A program made the translations under genes and the position numbers. Below, one piece after another: positions 15,181 through 24,263 of a DNA stretch of 64,000 nt; the first letter of the stretch is position 1, and each line of letters begins with the position of its first letter. The stretch lies in assembly GCF_009674775.1 (NCBI RefSeq), contig NZ_WKKE01000009.1:62001-126000 (forward strand). The letters run 5' to 3'. The notes beneath the pieces are model-generated. The model saw nothing but the letters and a program-made list of their open reading frames with translations. It did not search any database and was not told where the DNA came from. Source of the DNA: Flavobacterium sp. LC2016-23 (lineage in GTDB: Bacteria; Bacteroidota; Bacteroidia; Flavobacteriales; Flavobacteriaceae).

Positions 15181-17934
15181 TTAGAAATCGTAACGTAAAC
15201 TAAAGTTCCAAGTTCTTCCGAAACCAAAGAATACCTGGTTGTTAGTAGCGATTCCTTTATATGTAGGTTGAGTTGGATAGTCAGCCGCAAAATAATTTGT
15301 TTTTGCTTCAGCAATGTATACTGTATCAAAAACGTTATTTACGTTTAATCTAAAACCAACTGAATTACTTTTAGTTTTTCCAACTAACCATTTGTAAGAT
15401 AAACCAGCATCAACTAAGCCGAAAGATGGTAATTCTAAAGATCCTTTATTATCTTCCTTTGTGAAGTTTCCTGGAGAGATTGCAGCATATAATTTGTCTG
15501 TATAGTTGTAATTTGCATCTACAGTAAAACGAGGCAAGATTTCATAATTTGCTCCTAAAGCAGCGGTTAATTGAGCTGCATCACCAACTTTTACACCATC
15601 AAGGAAAAGAATAGTAGTTGTTCCTCCACCAATTGGGTTGTTTGCTGAATCGTAACGATTACTTGTACTTGTTCCATCATATTTCCAGTCTCCAAGTGAG
15701 AACATACCAGTAATGTTAAGTTTATCTGTAACTTTAGCTCTACCATCAAACTCTATACCTGAATGGATTTCTGTAATTCCAGAGAAATCATAGTAACCAC
15801 CTGGGTTTGATGTGTCATTATCGTTTTGTCTTTGGTATCTGTCTTTCCATGATGTACGGTAAATATTTACGTTAGCAGTGAAGATTCGAGAACGGAAACC
15901 GTAACCGGCTTCTAGGCCAAAGATTTTCTCGTTAGTTAAATTACCATTTACTAATGAAGCGTTGTTTGGATAAACAGCATTAAAGAATGGTTGTTTTGAA
16001 TAGTAACCTGTATTAAAGTAAACATTGTGGTTTTCATTAATGTTATAGTTAGCCCCACCTTTTACGTTACCACCAAGAATGTTTTCAAAACTTGTGCTTG
16101 ATAATTCATTTGAAGATAAATATTTGAAATAATCAACTCTTTTAAATCCTTGTTGAGAAAGAGCACCTTGTACAAAAACTGTTAAGTTGTCGTTAGAGTA
16201 TTCTAATTGAGTAAAACCTCCATACCATCTTACATCTCCATCATTATAAAAGTTGATTTTTTTCTCATCATCTGTGCTTTTGAAAACATTCCAAGCCGGA
16301 TATGTTGAATATGTCTCTGATAATACTCTATTAGGATTATTTACATCAAAATTATCAGTGTAAGAATTTGCTCCCAAAAGATTGTTTAAATTTTGATAGT
16401 GAATTCCTTTGTAACCTCTAACATCAATACCAAGATCCCAAGTCAAGTGATCTGTGAACTTTTTGTTAAAGTTTACAATCGCACCATACCAGTTATGTGA
16501 ATTAACTGATGAAATTTGAGAAATACCACTTGTTGAGTTGGTAAGTGATCCTGTAGCTGAACTGTTTTGAAATTGTCCGCTTGCTCCGTTAGTTGTACGT
16601 GTATAGCTGGTTCCGTTGATGCTTACGGTTTGTCCAGAATTGTAGGCAACTATTTTGTCATAATCAATTAAACCATCAGCAGTTCTAAATGCATTATTTG
16701 TGTAGTTAAAACCTCTAATACCACCTGCTCCTCTCGAACCTCCTCCACGTCCAAAAGATACGTAAGCTACGGTTGATAATTTTGAAGTTTCATTGATCTT
16801 GTAATCCCAGTTTAATGAAACGACAGGTTTGTGGTAGTAATTTCTTACCATATTAAATGATTGTCCATTTTTATATCCCCAGTCAGCATTATATTTAATG
16901 TTTGGGTCATTAACTGAACCATATTGTTGGTACTGTGCAATAGTAATAAACGTTGATCTTTGATCATGCCATTGTGGAGCACCAGTTACAGTAAATTGGA
17001 AATCGTGTTTGTTGTCTTTTGTTGCGTAACCAAGACCAATATAGTAATTGTCTCCGTTAAATTTTGTTGCGTCTACGTAACCGTCACCCTGAGTGTGGCT
17101 GTACAAAACAGATGCTGAGAATCCGCTATCTAATTTTCCTGTGTTGTAAGCAACGTTTGTTTTGAAGAAATTGTCATTTCCGACAGATGTACCTACTGTA
17201 CCACCTTGTTTTAAGTCTGACGCTTTAGTTACATAGTTCATAGTTCCTCCTACAGAAGCAATTGCTAATTTTGAAGACCCTAAACCTCTTTGTACCTGAA
17301 TTGCAGATGTAACATCTGATAAACCAGACCAGTTACTCCAATAAACAGATCCATTTTCCATATCGTTAACCGGCATACCATTAACCATTACAGCAATGTT
17401 ATTTTGGCTAAATCCACGAATAGTAATTCTTGAATCTCCGTAACCACCACCTGATTTACTAACATATACTGAAGGTGTGCTTTTTAAAATCTCAGGAAGC
17501 TCCAAGTTTCCTAATTTTTCCTGAATTTCAGCTGCTCTAATAGTAGAAACTGCAACAGGAGTTTTTCTGTCTTTTGCGATATCTACTGTAGTACTTTTTA
17601 CAACAATTTCGCTTAATTCGTTTGAATTAGCAGACAAAACGATTTCGCCTAAATTTGTTGTTCCACCATTTGAAACTGAAAATTGTAAAGTTTTGGAATC
17701 GTATCCTAGGTAAGTAATAACCAATTCTCCAGTACTAGTTTTAGGATCGATGGTAAATTTACCATCGAAATCTGTTGAAGTTCCAGTTTGTGAACCTTTA
17801 ACAGCTACGTTCGCACCAGGTAAAGTTGCACCTGAGGCATCGGTAATAGTACCGGTAACTTTTCCTTGAGAAAATACGGTTGAAACTACCATGAACAATA
17901 GTCCAGTTAGTAACCAATTTTTCATTGTCTTCAT
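15181..17934 (-). CDS. TonB-dependent outer-membrane receptor with CarboxypepD_reg-like domain
   Basis: Outer-membrane active importer of 917 residues. A signal peptide (to about VFSQ at 23) is followed by the carboxypeptidase-regulatory-like barrel common in Bacteroidota receptors (GKVTGTITDASGATLPGANV and FDGKFTI), a plug with LKSTPSVYVSK, SRITIRGFS and IQVQRGLG, and a long beta-barrel ending in an aromatic residue (LRYDF). No SusD partner lies next to it, so it is more like a metal, siderophore or oligopeptide receptor than a glycan SusC. Substrate cannot be inferred. Flanked by its own promoter and terminator. Confidence 0.95.
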   Translation of the reverse strand: MKTMKNWLLTGLLFMVVSTVFSQGKVTGTITDASGATLPGANVAVKGSQTGTSTDFDGKFTIDPKTSTGELVITYLGYDSKTLQFSVSNGGTTNLGEIVLSANSNELSEIVVKSTTVDIAKDRKTPVAVSTIRAAEIQEKLGNLELPEILKSTPSVYVSKSGGGYGDSRITIRGFSQNNIAVMVNGMPVNDMENGSVYWSNWSGLSDVTSAIQVQRGLGSSKLAIASVGGTMNYVTKASDLKQGGTVGTSVGNDNFFKTNVAYNTGKLDSGFSASVLYSHTQGDGYVDATKFNGDNYYIGLGYATKDNKHDFQFTVTGAPQWHDQRSTFITIAQYQQYGSVNDPNIKYNADWGYKNGQSFNMVRNYYHKPVVSLNWDYKINETSKLSTVAYVSFGRGGGSRGAGGIRGFNYTNNAFRTADGLIDYDKIVAYNSGQTVSINGTSYTRTTNGASGQFQNSSATGSLTNSTSGISQISSVNSHNWYGAIVNFNKKFTDHLTWDLGIDVRGYKGIHYQNLNNLLGANSYTDNFDVNNPNRVLSETYSTYPAWNVFKSTDDEKKINFYNDGDVRWYGGFTQLEYSNDNLTVFVQGALSQQGFKRVDYFKYLSSNELSSTSFENILGGNVKGGANYNINENHNVYFNTGYYSKQPFFNAVYPNNASLVNGNLTNEKIFGLEAGYGFRSRIFTANVNIYRTSWKDRYQRQNDNDTSNPGGYYDFSGITEIHSGIEFDGRAKVTDKLNITGMFSLGDWKYDGTSTSNRYDSANNPIGGGTTTILFLDGVKVGDAAQLTAALGANYEILPRFTVDANYNYTDKLYAAISPGNFTKEDNKGSLELPSFGLVDAGLSYKWLVGKTKSNSVGFRLNVNNVFDTVYIAEAKTNYFAADYPTQPTYKGIATNNQVFFGFGRTWNFSLRYDF

Positions 17935-17960
17935 TTGTTTATTTAGTTTATTGTTTTTGG

Positions 17961-17968
17961 CAAAATTA
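17961..17968 (-). promoter_or_regulatory. -7 box for the TonB-dependent receptor
   Basis: Minus strand TAATTTTG matches TAnnTTTG; the -33 TTTG (complement of 17994-17997) is 25 rather than 19 bases away, so the match is partial. Confidence 0.45.
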
Positions 17969-18188
17969 TAACAATAAAATCAGATAATGTTATCAAAATG
18001 TTAAGAAAAACTAGTTTTGCCTAATTCATTGCGCATTAAAATGATTTTTCTTTTTTATACTAAATAAAATGGTGTTTTGTTGAATTTACAGTTATGTTTT
18101 TTGTTAAAAACATAATAATCGGAATGATATTGTAGCTCTAAACGTTCAAATAAGATAGGTGTTACCGGTTTATTAGGTGCTTTATGCG

Positions 18189-18226
18189 AAAAAACGCCTT
18201 AATTAGTGTTAAATTAAGACGTTTCA
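18189..18226 (-). terminator. Terminator of pgi
   Basis: Arms AAACGCCTTAATT (18192-18204) and AATTAAGACGTTT (18212-18224) pair with one mismatch; on the minus strand a six-T run follows. Confidence 0.8.
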
Positions 18227-18247
18227 GTATGTTGTGAAAAAATTAAA

Positions 18248-19891
18248 TTATTTGTTTTTCAAAAAATGATTCAGTAAAAACGAGGTTGAGCTATCATGAT
18301 TTTTTACTGTTTTGGTATTAATTTCTTCCAAAATAGAATTGGCCAGTTGTTTTCCTAATTCGACACCCCATTGGTCAAAACTGAAAATATTCCAGATAAT
18401 TCCCTGAACAAAAATCTTATGTTCGTATAAGGCAATTAATGAACCTAAACTTTTTGGAGTCAGTTTTTGAATCAAAATCGTATTAGTTGGTTTGTTTCCG
18501 GTGAAAACTTTAAACGGCAGTAAATAAGATGCCTGTTCTGTTGCAAGTCCTTGTTTATCGAATTCTGCCTGAACCTGTGCAGCTGTTTTTCCATGCAGTA
18601 AAGCTTCGGTTTGCGCAAAAAAGTTGGACATTAATTTGTCGTGGTGATCTTCATTTCCATACAAAGGTTTTACAAATCCGATAAAATCTGTCGGGATTAG
18701 TTTTGTTCCCTGGTGAATCAGTTGGAAAAAAGCATGTTGTGAATTGGTTCCCGGCTCTCCCCAGATAATGGTTCCCGTTTGGTAGTTTACTGGTTTTCCG
18801 TCTCGGCCAACACTTTTTCCGTTACTTTCCATAAAGGCCTGTTGCAGGTACGGCGCTAATTTTTGTAAATATTGTGTATAGGGAATCAAAGCTTCGCTTT
18901 CGGCTCCAAAGAAATTATTATACCAAACGCTTAGTAAGGCTAAAATTACCGGAATGTTTTCGTCAAATTCTGTCGATTTGAAATGCTCATCCATTTCACT
19001 GGCGCCTTTCAGTAATTCATTGTAATTGTCAAAACCAACGGCTAGTGCAATACTTAAACCAACGGCACTCCATAATGAAAATCTTCCTCCAACCCAATCC
19101 CACATTGGGAAAACGTTGTCCGGATTAATTCCGAATTCGGTTACTTTCTGAATATTGGTCGAAACCGCTACAAAGTGTTTTGCAATGTCTTCCTGAGTTG
19201 CCGATTTTAAAAACCATTCTTTAATCGTTTCAGAGTTAGTTAAAGTTTCCTGTGTGGTAAATGTTTTGGAAACAATCACAAAAAGGGTTGTTTCAGGATC
19301 TAATTTTTTAATGATTTCATTTACGTGATCTCCGTCAACATTGGAAACGAAATGTGTAGTTAAATGATTTTTGTAGAATTGTAAAGCTTCAACTGCCATA
19401 ACCGGGCCAAGGTCAGAACCTCCAATTCCAATATTTACGATATCGGTAAATGCTTTTCCGGTGAAACCTTTTCTTTGTCCTGAAATTACTTCCTGAGTGA
19501 AGTTTTTGATTTTGTTTTTTACTTCATAAACTTCCGGAATCACATTTTCTCCGTCTACTTTAATGTTTGCCGATTCCGGCGCACGCAAAGCGGTATGTAA
19601 AACGGCTCTGTTCTCCGTTTTGTTAATGATCTCTCCGTTAAAATAATCCGCAATTGCATTTTTTAATCCAATTGAGTTGGCCAATTCCAATAAAAGAGAA
19701 ATAGTCTCCTGGCTAATGTTGTTTTTAGAATAGTCTACTAAAAAGTCGTTCCATTGTAAATTGAATTTTTCAACACGTGCGTTATCCTGTTGAAATAATT
19801 CCTGTATCGTAGTTTCGTGAATTGCGTTATAGTGATTTTGCAGATTTTTCCACGCTTCAGTCCCGGTTGGGTTTGTTGTGTTTAAAGCCAT
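18248..19891 (-). CDS. pgi: Glucose-6-phosphate isomerase
   Basis: Interconverts glucose 6-phosphate and fructose 6-phosphate in glycolysis and gluconeogenesis. GIGGSDLGP at 155-163, the [14 protein letters not shown] signature, and the [19 protein letters not shown] block with catalytic Glu and His are intact. At 547 residues it belongs to the long bacterial/eukaryotic class. Monocistronic: promoter box at 19924-19931, terminator just after the stop. Confidence 0.98.
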   Translation of the reverse strand: MALNTTNPTGTEAWKNLQNHYNAIHETTIQELFQQDNARVEKFNLQWNDFLVDYSKNNISQETISLLLELANSIGLKNAIADYFNGEIINKTENRAVLHTALRAPESANIKVDGENVIPEVYEVKNKIKNFTQEVISGQRKGFTGKAFTDIVNIGIGGSDLGPVMAVEALQFYKNHLTTHFVSNVDGDHVNEIIKKLDPETTLFVIVSKTFTTQETLTNSETIKEWFLKSATQEDIAKHFVAVSTNIQKVTEFGINPDNVFPMWDWVGGRFSLWSAVGLSIALAVGFDNYNELLKGASEMDEHFKSTEFDENIPVILALLSVWYNNFFGAESEALIPYTQYLQKLAPYLQQAFMESNGKSVGRDGKPVNYQTGTIIWGEPGTNSQHAFFQLIHQGTKLIPTDFIGFVKPLYGNEDHHDKLMSNFFAQTEALLHGKTAAQVQAEFDKQGLATEQASYLLPFKVFTGNKPTNTILIQKLTPKSLGSLIALYEHKIFVQGIIWNIFSFDQWGVELGKQLANSILEEINTKTVKNHDSSTSFLLNHFLKNK

Positions 19892-19923
19892 TTTGTTATT
19901 TAATTATAAAAGTGGTTATAACG

Positions 19924-19931
19924 CAAAAATA
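19924..19931 (-). promoter_or_regulatory. -7 box of pgi
   Basis: Minus strand TATTTTTG, full match to TAnnTTTG, 33 bases before the pgi ATG. Confidence 0.5.
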
Positions 19932-20025
19932 CTGAAATTAGTTTTAATAGGGTATTGCTTCACGATTATATAACAAATAGTTGCGAAAACGTTTTTGTGT
20001 TGTATTAGGTTGTAAAGCTTTAATT

Positions 20026-20532
20026 TTACTGTAGTTTTTTCCAGACCACTTCTGCAGTAACTGATTTTCCGCCTTGTGTGGTATTGGTTACAACATATTT
20101 TAATTTATTGCTGTTATGTGTGAAAGATCTTTTTTGTTCTTCATTTTCCCAATTCGGAAATGAGGCTGTTTTTATTTTAAAAGTAATCGTTTTGTTGGCC
20201 GCATCAATTTCGAATTTACCAAAATGTGAATTGCTTCCCTGTACAATCGAAGCATTTTCTTCAGGGGTACATTTGTTCTTGTCTCCGGATATTATTTTAG
20301 GTCTTTCATTTTTATAAATCTGAATGGCGTAATTTCCTTTTTCATCAAAAAACAATAGTCCTCTGGGATCTCTTCCATACGGAAAAGTCTTTGTGCCATC
20401 CGGATTGATATTTTCAACGGATACCAATGCCCACGAACCCAAAATTTCTGAGCGCACTTCTTTTTTATTTTTTTGCGAAAGTGCCGAATTTGTAATGAGT
20501 AATACCATAAGTACTGTTTGTAACTTTTTCAT
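20026..20532 (-). CDS. Secreted lipocalin-like domain protein
   Basis: 168 residues: signal peptide (MKKLQTVLMVLLITNSALS) and a small beta-barrel of the lipocalin-like type, opening with GSWALVSVENINPDGT and with FPYGRDPRGLLFFDEKGNYAI. Such proteins are often annotated only as lipocalin-like; ligand and role are unknown. It starts 10 bases after the SDR gene, so both are one operon probably under the AraC regulator at 21198. Confidence 0.8.
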   Translation of the reverse strand: MKKLQTVLMVLLITNSALSQKNKKEVRSEILGSWALVSVENINPDGTKTFPYGRDPRGLLFFDEKGNYAIQIYKNERPKIISGDKNKCTPEENASIVQGSNSHFGKFEIDAANKTITFKIKTASFPNWENEEQKRSFTHNSNKLKYVVTNTTQGGKSVTAEVVWKKLQ

Positions 20533-20542
20533 TTTTATAAAT

Positions 20543-21103
20543 TTAGTAGTTTACTTTAAGGATTTCTCCATTTATAAGAGTCTCGGTACTTTTTAAATAA
20601 GCAGCTACTAAATCACTCACAGGAATATCTGAAACTTTTCCGGGACTTATTGCATTTATTCGAATGCCTCTTCCCAGTTCCAGTGACGTTGCGAGTACAA
20701 AACTGTTTATTCCGCCATTTACAATTGCTTTGCTGATATTGTTTTTCACCGGTTTGTCAGCCATTTTTCCTGAAGTCAATGTGAACGATCCGTTGTCGTT
20801 TAAATATTTTTGCCCGACTAAAACCAGATTAACTTGTCCTAAAAGTTTATTTTTAATGCCAATGTTTAATTTTTCTTCGTCAAGCGAAAGTAAATCTCCT
20901 GTATAACAATCACCCGCGACGCAAATGCACGCGTCAAGACCTTTAATTTGGGTGAACAATTTCTCAATAGAATCGGTGTCAGATAAATCGATTCTAAAAT
21001 CACCACTGTTTCTTCCTGCGGAAATAATTTCGTGGTTTTTTGCAAATGCGGGTTTTATAATCTGGCCGATTTCGCCATTTGCCCCAATTAAAAGTATTTT
21101 CAT
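20543..21103 (-). CDS. Short-chain dehydrogenase-like protein lacking the catalytic Tyr
   Basis: Rossmann-fold protein of 186 residues with the dinucleotide motif GANGEIG at 7-13 and a late INAISPGKV. The catalytic Ser is present (S111 in LTSGK), but the Tyr of YxxxK is Asn (N121-x3-K125). This pattern occurs in a short SDR subgroup whose activity is unclear. It is first in a two-gene operon with the lipocalin-like gene and is divergent from an AraC regulator. Confidence 0.85.
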   Translation of the reverse strand: MKILLIGANGEIGQIIKPAFAKNHEIISAGRNSGDFRIDLSDTDSIEKLFTQIKGLDACICVAGDCYTGDLLSLDEEKLNIGIKNKLLGQVNLVLVGQKYLNDNGSFTLTSGKMADKPVKNNISKAIVNGGINSFVLATSLELGRGIRINAISPGKVSDIPVSDLVAAYLKSTETLINGEILKVNY

Positions 21104-21131
21104 TTTATGATTTTTAATTTGTTATCTGAGA

Positions 21132-21139
21132 CAAAATTA
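21132..21139 (-). promoter_or_regulatory. -7 box for the SDR-lipocalin operon
   Basis: Minus strand TAATTTTG matches TAnnTTTG 28 bases before the SDR start. The region where -33 should be is occupied by the AraC-type direct repeats, as expected for an activator-dependent promoter. Confidence 0.55.
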
Positions 21140-21157
21140 GCCGGTTAACCTTGATTG

Positions 21158-21191
21158 AAAATTGTACTTTTCGGCAGTAAAATTGTATTTT
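21158..21191. promoter_or_regulatory. AraC-type tandem operator
   Basis: Two direct repeats, AAAATTGTACTTTT (21158-21171) and AAAATTGTATTTT (21179-21191), have a 21-bp period, so both lie on one DNA face. They end 6 bases before the regulator ATG and begin 19 bases upstream of the SDR -7 box. This fits a class II activator site for SDR-lipocalin and autoregulation. Confidence 0.65.
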
Positions 21192-21197
21192 AGCAGG

Positions 21198-22043
21198 ATG
21201 AACGATAAAAATTTATATCTTCCTTTTGAAGTAGATTTTAAAGAATTCGAACAGTTTCCGAAAATAGACCGGAAGAACAATTTCTTTGAATTGATATACG
21301 TTGTTGATGGAACGGGAATTCAGATTATTAACAATAATAAATTTCAATACCAAAAAGGAAATCTGTTTCTCGTTACGCCGCAGGATGTTCATTCGTTTGA
21401 AATTTTGACTCCGACGAAATTCTTTTTTCTTCGTTTTAACGAATATTATATTAAAACAAATTCTAAGAATGGACATGAGGAAACCATTTTGCGAATGGAA
21501 TATATTCTGCAAAATGCAAGTCATCGCCCCGGTTGTATCCTGAAAAATAAAAGAGACAAACCCTTGATAGCATTGCTTATTGAAAGCATAATAAGCGAAC
21601 AGCTGAATCAGCAAATTTATCGTCAGAAGATAACAGAGCAGATTGTAAATACAATTATTACTGTTGTTGCGCGGAATATCGCTTTGAAATTACCAAAGAA
21701 TATTAAGGAAAGTACTGGCGAAATGGTTCTGGAGATATTGCATTACATTCAGGAGAATATTTTTAATCCAAAAGAATTAAAGTCAGATAAAATAAGCGTG
21801 CATTTTAATATTTCACTCCATTATTTGGGGAAATATTTTAAGAAACAAACTGGTGAAACCCTGCAGGAATATATCTCAAATTACAAATTAAGATTAATCG
21901 AGGCCAGACTTCTGAATAGTGACATGCGTATTAATGAAATTGCAGATGAACTTCATTTTTCAGATGAAAGTCATTTGAATAAGGTTTTCAGAAAACATAA
22001 AGGCATGAATCCTTCCGAGTTTAGGAAAAAGTTTTGCAAATAA
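21198..22043 (+). CDS. AraC-family transcriptional regulator
   Basis: I choose the ATG at 21198 (281 residues) over the in-frame TTG at 21162, which would lie inside the operator repeats. The N-terminal half is a cupin-like sensor (FFELIYVVDGTG, GNLFLVTPQDVHSFE). The C-terminal two-helix-turn-helix region (about 185-280) has LHYLGKYFKKQTGETLQEYI and IADELHFSDESHLNKVFRKHKGMNPSEFRK. Divergent from the SDR-lipocalin operon, its likely target. Effector unknown. Confidence 0.93.
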   Translation: MNDKNLYLPFEVDFKEFEQFPKIDRKNNFFELIYVVDGTGIQIINNNKFQYQKGNLFLVTPQDVHSFEILTPTKFFFLRFNEYYIKTNSKNGHEETILRMEYILQNASHRPGCILKNKRDKPLIALLIESIISEQLNQQIYRQKITEQIVNTIITVVARNIALKLPKNIKESTGEMVLEILHYIQENIFNPKELKSDKISVHFNISLHYLGKYFKKQTGETLQEYISNYKLRLIEARLLNSDMRINEIADELHFSDESHLNKVFRKHKGMNPSEFRKKFCK

Positions 22044-22076
22044 AAGCATGCTGAATTTTTCGTTGAAATAAAATCT

Positions 22077-23297
22077 TTATAAATTCCCAATACTGTCCAG
22101 TTCTCTTTTCAAAGGTTCAATTTGCTTTAAGAAACGCGTTCTGTCATTTCCTCCTAAAGATTCTCCGGTTGGCAGATTAAGTCTGAGGGCATCTACCTGT
22201 ACTCCGTTTTTCCAGAAACGGTAACAAACGTGAGGGCCAGATGCCAGTCCGGTGCTTCCTACCAGTCCTATCTTTTGTCCTTGTGTCACACGTTGTCCGC
22301 GTCGTACTAAAATTCTGGACATATGTAAATATTGAGTAGAGTAGGTGCCGTTGTGTTTTACTTTTACAAAATTTCCGTTTCCTGCAGTATATCCGGTCGC
22401 TTCTACAACTCCTGATGCGGTTGTTGAAATTGGTGTTCCGGTTGGTGCAGCATAATCTGTTCCTTTATGTGCTTTCCAGGTATGCTGTACCGGGTGAAAT
22501 CGGTTCATCGTAAAGCGAGAAGTGATTCGGCTGAATTTGATCGGCGTTTTTAAGAAAAAGTTTTTCAGCGTTCTTCCCTGATCATCGTAATATTCTATTT
22601 TTCCGGAAAGGGAATCTTTTTCAAACGGGAAGGCATAAATGATTTTTCCTTTATATTCAAAAAATGCCGCTTCAAGATCTTCCACTCCGTCATATACTTT
22701 ATTGTTTATAAAACGTTCTGTGAAAATTAGTCCGTACCGGTCGCCTTTCTTAAGTTTAAAAAAGTCAATAGACCACGAAAATACTTTGGTGATTCTGTTG
22801 GCAAGTGCGGTTTCTACACTTTCGTTTCCTAGAGTTTCAGATAATGAGCTTTTCAAAACACCGCCAATAATTTTACGTTTAAAGGTAACGGGTTTTACTT
22901 TTTTGTAAGCCTTAGCGATACTATCCCTGAAATCGACTACATAATAGGTTAAGGCGTCGGGCTGATAAATAAAAACCTGAAGTTTGTTTGTTTTGTTTTT
23001 TGATCGAAGCAGTGTATAAGGTTTGTTGTAGCGAATAGACCTTACATCAAAAGAATCTTTTACCTGTTCTACAATATCATACACCTTTTTATCGCCAATA
23101 TTCTGGCTTTGAAAGATGGATCCAAAAGAATCGCCTTTTTGTATGGTGTCCTGTAAAACATTAAAATCTGCGTAATTAAAACCAAATTCTACTTTCTTAG
23201 TTTTTGGTTTTGTAATTTTGGTTTCGACTTTTTCTTCTGTTTTTTTACATGAAAATACTGAAAACAATATTATAATAATTACAACTGCTTTTTTCAA
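22077..23297 (-). CDS. M23 (LytM-type) peptidase lipoprotein
   Basis: Cell-wall endopeptidase family. A lipobox ends at C17 (LFSVFSC), so it is anchored as a lipoprotein. An N-terminal half with an OapA/LysM-like region precedes the M23 domain: HKGTDYAAPTGTPI (H and D zinc ligands), TQYLHMS (His) and SGPHVCYRFW. The usual last motif is H-x-H, and here the second His, normally a zinc ligand, is Cys; many Bacteroidota homologues may share this. The gene follows TDO by 24 bases and probably ends the DUF3108-TDO-M23 operon. Confidence 0.92.
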   Translation of the reverse strand: MKKAVVIIIILFSVFSCKKTEEKVETKITKPKTKKVEFGFNYADFNVLQDTIQKGDSFGSIFQSQNIGDKKVYDIVEQVKDSFDVRSIRYNKPYTLLRSKNKTNKLQVFIYQPDALTYYVVDFRDSIAKAYKKVKPVTFKRKIIGGVLKSSLSETLGNESVETALANRITKVFSWSIDFFKLKKGDRYGLIFTERFINNKVYDGVEDLEAAFFEYKGKIIYAFPFEKDSLSGKIEYYDDQGRTLKNFFLKTPIKFSRITSRFTMNRFHPVQHTWKAHKGTDYAAPTGTPISTTASGVVEATGYTAGNGNFVKVKHNGTYSTQYLHMSRILVRRGQRVTQGQKIGLVGSTGLASGPHVCYRFWKNGVQVDALRLNLPTGESLGGNDRTRFLKQIEPLKRELDSIGNL

Positions 23298-23321
23298 ACT
23301 CTTAAAATTTTTGTTGAGAAA

Positions 23322-24263
23322 TTAAACGGTGGTTTCGTTTCCCCAATTGGACAATTCTTCTTCGGTCCACAATTTAGGAAAAAAGATGCGTCTTTGGTAT
23401 TTTGGATGCATATATTTTTGCCAGTCACTTCCTCCGGTGGCTTCACCATTTCCTTTTCCGCTTTCTAAGATGTATTTTCTTGCAGTATTGAGGTGTTGCA
23501 TTACCCAGGTAATATTAACGGTATGGTCATAATGACGCATGGCTTTAATCAATTCTTCATTCAATTGATCTTTTTCGGGCAGCTGTGTAAATTTCTGCCA
23601 GATATTTTTTGTCTTGAATGCGCTGATCTGACGTAAAAACTGCTCTTTATATTTGTTCTCAAACTCCTGAAGTAAGTATGATTTTTTTCCGGTGTGATAA
23701 TCTTTCCCCGCGGCCTGCCAGTACAAATGTTCGAAACTGGTTTCTAAAGGTGTATTCTCGTCAAAATCTGCTTTGTATCTGCGGTCTGTCAGATTAATAA
23801 CATCAGTAGAAGCAAATTCAATCAGTCGGTATTGGGCACTCTGAAAACCACTGGCTGGAGTCAGGGTGTTTCTGAATTTCATGTACTGATCGACTTCCAT
23901 TCCGTTTTCCATAATGCTGAAAGAATTGGTCAGCATATCAAAATAGCGGGTAATTCTGGATAATCTTTCACTGAAAAAATCAACCTGAATGTTTTCGGTA
24001 TCGGAAATCTGATCAATTTCCCAAAGGATCATTTTAAAAATCAATTCATTCACCTGATGGTACATAATAAATACCATTTCGTCAGGAAGCGTAGTACGCT
24101 GTATTTGCAGGTTTAAAAGAGCATCAGTCTGAATATAATCCCAATAGGTAATTGGTTTTGACCAGAGTAAGCCTTCAAGCTGTACATCAGTTTTTTGATT
24201 TATGGCTTGAAATTTAAGATCAATTTCTTTTAGGATTGATTCAGAATTATCTGTGGTGTTCAT
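23322..24263 (-). CDS. kynA: Tryptophan 2,3-dioxygenase family protein
   Basis: Haem enzyme that opens the indole ring of tryptophan to N-formylkynurenine. Family landmarks: YHQVNELIFKMILWEI (active-site H69), MKFRNTLTPASGFQSAQYR, WVMQHLNTARKYI (haem-ligand His) and the ATGGSDWQKYM / RRIFFPKLW C-terminal part. 313 residues is slightly longer than typical bacterial forms. Its ATG overlaps the last base of the DUF3108 stop, so they are coupled. Tryptophan breakdown can feed NAD+ synthesis via quinolinate, but the other kynurenine genes are not in the window. Confidence 0.9.
   Translation of the reverse strand: MNTTDNSESILKEIDLKFQAINQKTDVQLEGLLWSKPITYWDYIQTDALLNLQIQRTTLPDEMVFIMYHQVNELIFKMILWEIDQISDTENIQVDFFSERLSRITRYFDMLTNSFSIMENGMEVDQYMKFRNTLTPASGFQSAQYRLIEFASTDVINLTDRRYKADFDENTPLETSFEHLYWQAAGKDYHTGKKSYLLQEFENKYKEQFLRQISAFKTKNIWQKFTQLPEKDQLNEELIKAMRHYDHTVNITWVMQHLNTARKYILESGKGNGEATGGSDWQKYMHPKYQRRIFFPKLWTEEELSNWGNETTV

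Larger units (their letters stand above)
17935..18247. other. 313-base spacer between pgi and the TonB receptor
   Basis: Holds a minus-strand -7 box TAATTTTG (17961-17968) 27 bases before the receptor start, then AT-rich sequence with no coding sign, then the pgi terminator (18189-18226). I see no small gene in it. Confidence 0.6.
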
